6,025 bases of DNA from Desulfamplus sp. (lineage in GTDB: Bacteria; Desulfobacterota; Desulfobacteria; Desulfobacterales; Desulfobacteraceae), in the NCBI GenBank assembly GCA_015231395.1, contig JADGBP010000153.1, positions 1 to 6,025 of the forward strand, read 5' to 3'. Position numbers and translations under genes: made by a program. The notes below the pieces were generated by a model. It made no database searches. It was not told the DNA's origin and saw only the letters and a list, made by a program, of their open reading frames with translations. Shown here in pieces: positions 1 through 6,025 of the stretch (its first letter is position 1; the number at the start of each line of letters is the position of its first letter).

Positions 1-2678
1 AAACGTCCCATAATAGCCTGATTCGGACCGTTTCCAACCCATCCAAACAGGCTGTCTGCTGGGTTCATGCGGCTTATGTCAGTGCTGTCCTGATGTGCGT
101 TGCTGGCTATGCTGTAAACATGACGGAACAAGCCTTTAATGCTCCGACTAGGAAGTGCATAAACTCTATCATTATCTGAAGGTCTGCTGGTCTCTTCGGG
201 CGATGAAATAGAGTAAAAATCATAACCATTTACCGGCTCTCCACCAATGTTTACCGTATAGGAGGGCTCACCGCTCTCCATAATATTCATGGGCGTCAGC
301 AGTTGAGCTTCAACTACCAGTTGACCGCAGCATCCTCCAAATGCCCTGTGAGATATAAAACCTGCTCCAGCAGCATGAGGAATATTATTGGTGTATTTTT
401 CATCAGGCAATATCGGGGCTATGGTATTGATTAAATTACCAGCTTCCTGTCCGGTTTTTTCCAGCATCTGCCAAATACCAGAATCAGTCAATGGTTGATT
501 GTTGAAAAGTTTCTGATGAATTTCATTGTTTTTGGAGGTAAGCCACTGAATTTTAGCAATATCTGCTTCCACCCAGCCGAAACCGTTTGTTTTTTCACCT
601 CCAAGAGGAATATCTCCCAGTTTGAAGTCGTTGATAAGATGAAATAAAAGAGATACTGACTGCAAATTTTTTGTATTAATATCTTGTATATCAATCTGAA
701 ATCCAAATACCAGTTTTTCTCCATAGGCAAACAGATAGTCCATTTTAGATGTTTCCATGGGCTGTCCTGTTTTGGGATTCATGCGGACTCCATCCATGGA
801 GCACCAGCGGCTCGAATCGTTAGGAGTCGTAAGATAGGCATCGGAAAAAAATACCAGTCCGCGTCTTCCCTGAGTTCCAAAAAGTTCATCAAGAAGAAGG
901 TCTGTTTTTCTTGCTTCTCCCCAGAGTGTTTTTAGCAATTGCGATGCCCGTTTACGAAAAGCCCCTTTTATAGTGCCGCCTGGAATGTAAATTTCCCATG
1001 CCCCATGTTCCTTTGAAGATGGAGACCATGAGAGCATACGCATGAAAATGGTATCATAGGGTTTGCCATACTCCTTGGAAATATGTCGGCTGGAAGGACC
1101 TCCAGCTCTAAAATCAATATGTTCCGGACGGGAAAGTTCCAGTCGTGTCTTATCCCTGTGTGCCTTGAGAAATTCGATCTGGTTTTTATCATTGGTAATA
1201 CTTTTATTCAGATTCTGGGCGTTGAGCATGTGTCGGTAGGCTACCCGGCTGTGATCTCTTAAAAACTCCTTCCATGCACCCGACCGCACACCGTCTGGCG
1301 ATTTTTGCGGATTTGACCATTGAGATTCACCTATTTTACCATCTCTAAGCATGGTTTTAATTTTAAGATGCTCTTCACGGCTTTGTGTTTCTGCATCTAT
1401 CCAGCTATCGCTCTGAAGAAGTTTGAGCTGTTGATCCACCTGCTGGAACAGCCGTGTCTGCACATTGAGGCAGGCAGGGGTAATTATCTTGGTTAATGCA
1501 GCTTCATCACGAATAGATTCCGCAACCTTTGCCTGAAGGCTATCATCAAAACCAAGATTTTTTGCAAGCAGAAGCCATGCCTTCTCGTTTAAACTCTGCT
1601 GAACCTGTCGTTCCTCAGTCAACTCTTTCAGAACACGTTTGGTCATATTGGACGAATTCTTCTCAATAATCGGTGTCAGGGTCTCCTCAGCCTCTTCTTT
1701 GGACATGAACGGTTTGTCCGTTAAAGGCTCAAGTTGTGCCACAAGCTTCTTATTGATGGCGTATTTACCTTTTGACAATTTTTTCACAGATAAGGAAGTC
1801 AGAATCCATGTGTCAACCTCAGCCTCAGACTTTTCTTTTAGCCAGATGGCAACACTTCTGGGGAAATATTCGGAAAATTTCTGTTTCCAGTCATCAGGAT
1901 TTAAAACAGAACCTCCGAGAGACATTTTCAGTCTGTCACGGATAACCGCTGGTATCTCGAGCATATTTTCGAGCAACAATCCTGCATCCATGGATACAAA
2001 GGAGGGAGTATGCGGATCGACCTTTCCCCAGTTCCATCCCACGAGGACAGGGTTCTGGGAGTCAAAGGAGAAGTCTATTCTAAGATGATTGGTATTTTTG
2101 TACAGCACAGGAACACTTTTTGCTGAAAATGGCAGTTTAGCTTCAAGTCTTAATCTTCCAAGCCCCTTGCTTTTACCAGCTCCGAACCAGAAACGACTCT
2201 CCATAAGCTCATTAAGAAGAAAATAGAGCTTTTCAGTAGTATCCCCTCTTTGCAATGTTGCATCATTAATCGTCATAGAGAAATCAAAAATGGAATTTTT
2301 AAGCAATGCCTCCATTTTATAATTAGCATTGGATTCTGCTGCCCATCTATCCTCATCTAATTTAATGCCCATACGCAAATCAAAAAATTTATCACGCGGA
2401 TAGCACTCTTCACGTAGTTTGCACTCCACATTTCTGATAAGCCCCTTAGGCATCTCTTCGCCGTAAAGGCGTTTCCAAAGTTGTTCCAGCAAGCCTATGT
2501 TCTTTCCATTGGAAGACGCACCTGTAAATGCATCCATAAGAGACTGTGCAGTTCCAGAAATTTCGCCTGCCAATGAAACCAGTTTATATTTTCCATCTCC
2601 ATCACGCGTAAACATAGTTTTTCTGGCATTACCTTGATAGATTGATGTTTCTGAATGAATTTTTCCTTTTATAATCAT
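1..2678 (-). CDS. Multi-domain RAMP (Cas7-like) fusion protein of a type III CRISPR effector, 3' end outside window
   Basis: I translated this frame by hand: 892 codons from the ATG at 2678 to the left edge with no stop, so the protein is longer than 892 residues. RAMP-family proteins form the crRNA-binding backbone of type III CRISPR effectors in the cytoplasm and often cleave target RNA. Module 1 (about 1-192) has a LAGEISGTAQ segment at 36-45, LYGEEMPKGL at 71-80 and a glycine loop FGAGKSKGLGRLRLE at 165-179. Residues 193-255 look like the first half of another RAMP fold (strand LRIDFSF, then IPAVIRDRL). Residues about 255-492 are charged and mostly helical. Module 2 (about 510-712) has YIPGGTIKGAFR (564-575), LFGTQGRRG (599-607), FFSDA, and GGEKTNGFGWVEA (693-705). 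Module 3 starts near 785 with ALPSRSIKGLFR (841-852) and DSLFGWVGNG (875-884), then is cut by the edge. The start is fixed by AGGAG four bases upstream; the frame stays open further upstream, but without an ATG or a ribosome site. Subtype (III-E-like, III-D2-like or new) is unresolved. Confidence 0.88.
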   Translation of the reverse strand, partial: MIIKGKIHSETSIYQGNARKTMFTRDGDGKYKLVSLAGEISGTAQSLMDAFTGASSNGKNIGLLEQLWKRLYGEEMPKGLIRNVECKLREECYPRDKFFDLRMGIKLDEDRWAAESNANYKMEALLKNSIFDFSMTINDATLQRGDTTEKLYFLLNELMESRFWFGAGKSKGLGRLRLEAKLPFSAKSVPVLYKNTNHLRIDFSFDSQNPVLVGWNWGKVDPHTPSFVSMDAGLLLENMLEIPAVIRDRLKMSLGGSVLNPDDWKQKFSEYFPRSVAIWLKEKSEAEVDTWILTSLSVKKLSKGKYAINKKLVAQLEPLTDKPFMSKEEAEETLTPIIEKNSSNMTKRVLKELTEERQVQQSLNEKAWLLLAKNLGFDDSLQAKVAESIRDEAALTKIITPACLNVQTRLFQQVDQQLKLLQSDSWIDAETQSREEHLKIKTMLRDGKIGESQWSNPQKSPDGVRSGAWKEFLRDHSRVAYRHMLNAQNLNKSITNDKNQIEFLKAHRDKTRLELSRPEHIDFRAGGPSSRHISKEYGKPYDTIFMRMLSWSPSSKEHGAWEIYIPGGTIKGAFRKRASQLLKTLWGEARKTDLLLDELFGTQGRRGLVFFSDAYLTTPNDSSRWCSMDGVRMNPKTGQPMETSKMDYLFAYGEKLVFGFQIDIQDINTKNLQSVSLLFHLINDFKLGDIPLGGEKTNGFGWVEADIAKIQWLTSKNNEIHQKLFNNQPLTDSGIWQMLEKTGQEAGNLINTIAPILPDEKYTNNIPHAAGAGFISHRAFGGCCGQLVVEAQLLTPMNIMESGEPSYTVNIGGEPVNGYDFYSISSPEETSRPSDNDRVYALPSRSIKGLFRHVYSIASNAHQDSTDISRMNPADSLFGWVGNGPNQAIMGR

Positions 2679-2682
2679 AATT

Positions 2683-2687
2683 CTCCT
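2683..2687 (-). promoter_or_regulatory. Shine-Dalgarno site of the RAMP fusion gene
   Basis: On the coding strand AGGAG is followed by AATT and then the ATG at 2678. It decides the start: the same frame is open upstream as far as a TAA at 2835-2837, inside the end of the kinase gene, but only TTG codons without a ribosome site occur there. The next residues (MIIKGKIHSET) also look like the first beta strand expected at the beginning of a RAMP fold. Confidence 0.8.
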
Positions 2688-2733
2688 TTTGTCCCCTAAG
2701 TCTATTTGATTAAATTGATTACATATTAATTTT

Positions 2734-2762
2734 ATTTTATAGTAGAAAATATCTAAATTCAA
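2734..2762 (-). promoter_or_regulatory. Candidate sigma-70 type promoter for the RAMP fusion gene
   Basis: In the 97-nt gap between the two genes, the coding strand carries TTGAAT (2757-2762) and TAAAAT (2734-2739) separated by exactly 17 bases. These match the -35 and -10 consensus at 4/6 and 5/6 positions. The transcript would start near 2727, giving a leader of about 50 nt. A direct repeat of TTGATT on the plus strand (2706-2711 and 2715-2720) lies in the leader just downstream and could be a regulator site. The gap is very AT-rich, so chance matches are likely, and read-through from the kinase genes is equally possible. Confidence 0.35.
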
Positions 2763-2775
2763 CCAGAGCTGAATA

Positions 2776-4698
2776 CTATTTTTGCTCTGAAGGCAAATAT
2801 ATACTAAACACAGAACCTTTTCCAACCTTTGAGCTTACAAAAATATCTCCGCCATGCTTCTTAACCATGGCCAATACCATTGTTAATCCAAGCCCCATAC
2901 CCTTTTGTGTGCCTCTGTCTTTTTTTGAATAATAGGGATCAAATATAAGCCCAAGCTCATTTTCAGAAATCCCGATGCCCTGATCAATAATAGAGATCAC
3001 CACATATTTTCCCTTTCCAGAAAATGAGCCGGCAAATAAATTGGGAAACTGCTGTGAATTGAAATCAGACACCGGCTCAACAACAGGCAATTCATCAGAA
3101 ATCTTGAATCCGTTGAACTCCTGAATGGCATCTCTGTTGTTGAACTCCTGAATGGCATCTCTGTTGTTGAGCTCCTGAATGGCATCGCTGTTGTTGAACT
3201 CCTGAATGGCATCTCTGTTGTTGAACTCCTGAATGGCATCTCTGTTGTTGAGCTCCTGAATGGCATCGCTGTTGTTGAGCTCCTGAATGGCATCGCTGTT
3301 GTTGAGCTCCTGAATGGCATCGCTATTCCTGACAACAATTTTAATAATGCCAGGATTTGGCATAGACTCATCAGCATTAATCAAAATACCCTCAACCGCT
3401 CTCATCATAAGAGATTTGTCAAATTTTACAGACCACAAATTGTCCTCAATAGAAACCTGTACCTTTGATTGCAACTTTTCTCCTAAAATCCGGGTAGTTT
3501 CATGAATCAGCAGTTCTATATTGTTATCTTGTTTATGCGGTTGAAATCCTTCTGTAAAAGTAACAAACTGCCGAATCAGTCCCGTCTGTTTCTGCACCGC
3601 CTGAAAAGCATCCTCTAAGTAGTTAAGGGTGGAATCAAGGTGTTTATGCACATGAGTAGAAACTTCATGAGTCAAATCCTCTCTGGCAAGTTCTATATTT
3701 CCAGAAACAATGAAATTAAGATTATTCATGTCATGGGCAATTCCACCTGCAAAAACGCCTGCAGATTCCAGCTTGGCAAGTTTAAGCAACTCCCGTTCCA
3801 TTGTTTGTTGTTCGGTTATATCTATAGCAATACCCTCAACCAATTGTATTCCATTTTCAGATTTAACATGCATTCCAAAAGAGCGATCTAAAAACCAGTG
3901 CCACTCTCCTGCCGCCCCCTTAATCCGGTATTTAATGTCATAGTCACTACCATCAGCAGACAAGGAGTTAGAAAGAGCTTTTAGATATCGCTCCCTATCT
4001 TCAGGGTGGACACATTCCCGCCATAAAAATGGATTTTTATGAAAATCATCAACTTTATATCCTAAAATTTCTTTCACTTTGGGTGAAACAAATGTCCGTC
4101 CTTTTTCTTTTGAAAACGAATAGACAATGGCAGGAACGTTCTCCACAAGTCTTCTGTAAATAGCTTCACTGTCACGAAGTTTGTCCTCGTTTTGTTTACG
4201 CAGTGCTATCTCTTCAAGCAGTTGCTGATTCGTCTGAGCCTGTTTTTTATTAATTTCAAACAGCTCCTGATTCATCTGAATAAGCACAGACCTGGACTCT
4301 GCCAATTCTAATTGAGTTCTGACTCTTGCCAGAACTTCGGAGGATTGAAAAGGTTTGATTATATAATCTACAGCACCAAGGGAAAATGCCTTGAGTATGC
4401 TTTCATTTTCTGTTTTTGCTGTAAGAAAAATAACCGGAGCAACTTTGTCAATCAGACGCTGCTTCAATGTTTCAAGCACTTCAAAACCATCCTTTCCCGG
4501 CATCATTATATCCAGAAGAATTAAATCAAATGCAGATTCTGTGGCAAGTTCAATTGCCTGTTTACCATTGATTGCAAACGAAATAGCATAACCTTCATTT
4601 TGCAAAGTTTTACCAAGCAACTGAATATTTATAGGATTATCATCTACAAGGAGAATATTTTTTTCGCTGTTTTTCATCAATTTCTTAAATTTTTCCAT
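2776..4698 (-). CDS. Response regulator-PAS-histidine kinase (REC-PAS-HisKA-HATPase)
   Basis: A complete 640-residue cytoplasmic signalling protein without signal peptide or membrane segment. REC domain, about 13-130: acidic pair D19/D20, phospho-acceptor D63 in LLDIMMPG, T93 and K115 (IIKPF). A Gln/Glu-rich coiled coil follows (about 128-177), then PAS/PAC (about 178-297, ending AIDITEQ). In the kinase core the phospho-histidine is H322 in GGIAHDMNN, the N-box asparagine is N441 in INADESMPN, the G1 box is DQGIGI (572-577), the F-box is IFDPYYSKK and the G2 box is KGMGLGL (599-605). All catalytic motifs are intact. It should autophosphorylate H322, with the REC domain receiving phosphate from another kinase, probably the upstream one 51 nt away. 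The start is firm: an in-frame TAA lies at 4708-4710, with a weak, close AGGG at 4701-4704. The oddity is residues 458-529, eight 9-residue tandem repeats placed in the ATPase domain between the N-box strand and the G1 strand. Signal and output are unknown. Confidence 0.93.
   Translation of the reverse strand: MEKFKKLMKNSEKNILLVDDNPINIQLLGKTLQNEGYAISFAINGKQAIELATESAFDLILLDIMMPGKDGFEVLETLKQRLIDKVAPVIFLTAKTENESILKAFSLGAVDYIIKPFQSSEVLARVRTQLELAESRSVLIQMNQELFEINKKQAQTNQQLLEEIALRKQNEDKLRDSEAIYRRLVENVPAIVYSFSKEKGRTFVSPKVKEILGYKVDDFHKNPFLWRECVHPEDRERYLKALSNSLSADGSDYDIKYRIKGAAGEWHWFLDRSFGMHVKSENGIQLVEGIAIDITEQQTMERELLKLAKLESAGVFAGGIAHDMNNLNFIVSGNIELAREDLTHEVSTHVHKHLDSTLNYLEDAFQAVQKQTGLIRQFVTFTEGFQPHKQDNNIELLIHETTRILGEKLQSKVQVSIEDNLWSVKFDKSLMMRAVEGILINADESMPNPGIIKIVVRNSDAIQELNNSDAIQELNNSDAIQELNNRDAIQEFNNRDAIQEFNNSDAIQELNNRDAIQEFNNRDAIQEFNGFKISDELPVVEPVSDFNSQQFPNLFAGSFSGKGKYVVISIIDQGIGISENELGLIFDPYYSKKDRGTQKGMGLGLTMVLAMVKKHGGDIFVSSKVGKGSVFSIYLPSEQK
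3112..3327 (-). repeat. Eight 27-bp in-frame tandem repeats inside the kinase ATPase domain
   Basis: Eight contiguous 27-bp units encode NSDAIQELN or NRDAIQEFN (residues 458-529 of the kinase). Two unit types differ at two positions on the plus strand: type A has GAACTCC and CATCTCT, type B has GAGCTCC and CATCGCT. In plus-strand order the units run A A B A A B B B, the last differing by one further base. The 81-bp blocks 3112-3192 and 3193-3273 are therefore identical, which points to recent duplication by slippage or unequal crossing-over. There are no spacers, so this is not a CRISPR array. The length is a multiple of three and the frame is kept. Confidence 0.97.
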
Positions 4699-4749
4699 TT
4701 CCCTATCTTACCGTGAAAACACATTTTGGTTTTGACAGCCTGCCAATAC

Positions 4750-6025
4750 CTATATGTCAACCTTTTCAATGATTTTCGGGAAAGTCATAAGTTCAGTCAT
4801 TATTTTATGAATATCAAAACAATCAAGATAAATAAACAGCGTATTTCCAAATTCAATAAGAAGCTCAATATCATTCTGCTTACCTATCTCTTTGAGGTGT
4901 GCTGCAAATTTTTCTATTTGGGGAATATTCTGATTTTTGCATATCCTCTGCCATTGCTCATATATATCGCCTTTCAGATTCACTATCAATTCTCTGCGTT
5001 TTTCCATATCAAAGTCTGGTTTGATGGCAGTTTCAATTTTTGAAGAATCGCTGTCAATGTTTAAAGGCTCTTTGTTGATAGACTCTTTTTTTTCATTGGA
5101 ATCTAAATGTTTTTTCGCAGAATCCTCATAATTCACAGAATCCTCATAATTCACAGAATCCTCATAATTCACAGAATCCACAGAATCCACAGAATCTACA
5201 GAATCTACAGAATCTACAGACTCCTCAGACTCTAAAGAATCCTCAGCCTTACATATTTTTGGCAATGATATGTTGTGTAATATTACTTTAAACGCACTTC
5301 CTTTGTTCACCTCACTTTCTATAGTTATTGTACCGTTCATCATCTCTACAAGACGTTTGCATATGGTAAGCCCAAGCCCTGTCCCCCCATACTTTCTTGT
5401 ATTTTGCCCATCTTGTTGAACAAATGTATTAAATATTTCTGTTTGATTTTCAGGGGGGATACCAATACCAGTATCTGATACTGTAAAAATAATATCTGCC
5501 GATTCATTTTCATCTGCTTTATTAAGAAGATTTGCAGAAAGCCTGATTTCTCCTTTTTCAGTAAATTTGATGGCATTTCCTAAAAGATTTATAAGTACCT
5601 GACGAAGTCGGAGTTCATCCAGCAAAATGCATGAAGGAATATCAGGCTCTATTTCAATCATAAATCCAAGTTTTTTTTCCTGAATTTCAAATAAAAAAAT
5701 CGTCCGGATTTCCTCAAATAAGTCATGGATATTGAACGCTTCATATTGAAGAGTCATTTTACCAGATTCAATTTTTGAAAGATCCAGTATATCATTGATA
5801 ATTCTCATCAAGTTTTTACCACTTGAAGATATTGCATTCAAGTAACTTTTCTGTTTGGGGTCTGTGATAATGGATTCTAAAAGTGCGGAAAAACCAAGCA
5901 CAGAGTTCATTGGAGTACGTATTTCATGGCTCATATTTGCAAGAAACTCGGTTTTAGCACGATTTGCCCGTTCAGCTTCTTCTTTTGATAATTCAGCTTC
6001 TTCTCTTGCCTGTTCAGCTTCTTCT
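4750..6025 (-). CDS. Sensor histidine kinase (HisKA-HATPase) with repeat linker and receiver-less C-terminal tail, 5' end outside window
   Basis: The last 424 codons of a larger kinase; its sensor part lies beyond the right edge. Counting the methionine at 5934 as residue 1, the visible chain begins 30 residues earlier in a Glu/Ala-rich coiled coil ending AKTEFLAN, a typical linker into HisKA. Phospho-histidine H3 sits in SHEIRTPMN. The HATPase domain has an N-box with NLLGNAIKF (116-124), G1 DTGIGI (154-159), F-box IFNTFVQQD and G2 GGTGLGL (183-189), all intact. After about residue 225 comes an acidic low-complexity linker with VDS and VNYEDS repeats, then a helical tail (about 307-394) with [16 protein letters not shown] and FPKII. 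From memory, this tail type follows a receiver domain in hybrid kinases; here the receiver is missing. The next gene starts 51 nt downstream with a REC domain, so the two probably form one operon and perhaps one phosphorelay. The 5934 methionine is inside the H-box and is not the true start. Confidence 0.92.
   Translation of the reverse strand, partial: EEAEQAREEAELSKEEAERANRAKTEFLANMSHEIRTPMNSVLGFSALLESIITDPKQKSYLNAISSSGKNLMRIINDILDLSKIESGKMTLQYEAFNIHDLFEEIRTIFLFEIQEKKLGFMIEIEPDIPSCILLDELRLRQVLINLLGNAIKFTEKGEIRLSANLLNKADENESADIIFTVSDTGIGIPPENQTEIFNTFVQQDGQNTRKYGGTGLGLTICKRLVEMMNGTITIESEVNKGSAFKVILHNISLPKICKAEDSLESEESVDSVDSVDSVDSVDSVNYEDSVNYEDSVNYEDSAKKHLDSNEKKESINKEPLNIDSDSSKIETAIKPDFDMEKRRELIVNLKGDIYEQWQRICKNQNIPQIEKFAAHLKEIGKQNDIELLIEFGNTLFIYLDCFDIHKIMTELMTFPKIIEKVDI
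5119..5172 (-). repeat. Three 18-bp in-frame tandem repeats in the kinase linker
   Basis: Three identical 18-bp units (plus strand AGAATCCTCATAATTCAC at 5119-5136, 5137-5154 and 5155-5172) encode VNYEDS three times. The unit shares its AGAATC start and CAC end with the adjoining 9-bp repeats, so it probably arose from them by a 9-bp insertion followed by duplication. The frame is preserved. Confidence 0.96.
5173..5217 (-). repeat. Five 9-bp in-frame tandem repeats (VDS) in the kinase linker
   Basis: Two AGAATCCAC units (5173-5190) and three AGAATCTAC units (5191-5217) on the plus strand lie directly against the 18-bp repeats and encode five VDS triplets. A single C/T difference separates the two sub-blocks. 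More decayed versions (AGACTCCTC, AGAATCCTC) continue to about 5250, encoding the Ser/Glu-rich stretch before the array. This acidic linker joins the ATPase domain to the C-terminal tail. Confidence 0.95.

Noticed and set aside
1639..2088. Plus-strand reading frame of 149 residues
   Set aside because: It lies opposite the RAMP fusion gene, whose frame is continuous and carries clear family motifs; no domain is recognisable in this one.
2764..2789. Inverted repeat CAGAGC/GCTCTG around the kinase stop codon, as a terminator
   Set aside because: The stem is only 6 bp with a 14-nt loop and no run of T follows on the coding strand, so an intrinsic terminator is not supported.
3112..3327. Regular 27-bp repeats looking like a short CRISPR array
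   Set aside because: The units are directly adjacent with no spacers, and they encode in-frame peptide repeats inside a kinase.
2997..3377. Minus-strand reading frame of 126 residues with MPFRSSTT repeats
   Set aside because: It is an out-of-frame reading of the 27-bp repeats within the kinase gene; a repeat whose length is a multiple of three keeps any frame open.
4726..4745. Imperfect palindrome TTGGCAGGCTGTCAA between the two kinase genes
   Set aside because: The centre leaves a one-base loop, so it cannot form an RNA hairpin, and there is no T run. It could be an operator, but nothing else supports it.
5346..5576. Minus-strand reading frame of 76 residues inside kinase A
   Set aside because: It overlaps the conserved HATPase motifs read in the other frame and has no features of its own.

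Overview
The window reads entirely from the minus strand and holds parts of three genes with short gaps (51 and 97 nt). In transcription order they are: (1) the 3' part of a large sensor histidine kinase that runs off the right edge; (2) a complete 640-residue response regulator/PAS/histidine kinase; (3) the first 892 codons of a very long CRISPR-type RAMP (Cas7-like) protein that runs off the left edge with no stop codon. No tRNA, rRNA, transposase or CRISPR array is visible, and the plus-strand reading frames look like shadows of these genes.

Organism: the two-component protein styles, the clear Shine-Dalgarno before the third gene and the AT-rich composition indicate a bacterium. The kinase types (a SHEIRTPMN hybrid-type kinase, and a REC-PAS kinase with an AHDMNN H-box), the in-frame amino-acid tandem repeats in both kinases, and a type III CRISPR RAMP next door recall large genomes of Desulfobacterota (Desulfonema or magnetotactic multicellular relatives). 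That assignment is an impression, not shown by the sequence.

Right part (4750-6025): kinase A, seen from its coiled-coil linker through HisKA, HATPase, a low-complexity repeat linker and a C-terminal helical tail. As I recall, this kind of tail normally follows a receiver domain in hybrid kinases, but no receiver is present here. Middle (2776-4698): kinase B begins with a receiver domain, followed by coiled coil, PAS/PAC, HisKA and HATPase. Its ATPase domain is interrupted by eight copies of a 27-bp (9-residue) tandem repeat. The two proteins plausibly form a phosphorelay, with the receiver missing from A supplied by the start of B.

Left part (1-2678): a multi-RAMP fusion. A Cas7-like module (about residues 1-192) is followed by a short RAMP-like half module (about 193-255), a long charged helical region (about 255-492) that could be a fused Cas11-like small subunit, a second complete Cas7-like module (about 510-712) and the first half of a third (785 to the edge). 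The order Cas7 - helical - Cas7 - Cas7 resembles type III-E Cas7-11 (gRAMP) and the fused subunits of type III-D2 effectors. The cysteine zinc motifs of Cas7-11 are absent, so this may be a divergent or intermediate single-chain type III effector. It has its own strong ribosome binding site and a candidate promoter in the 97-nt gap, so its link to the kinases may be positional only.
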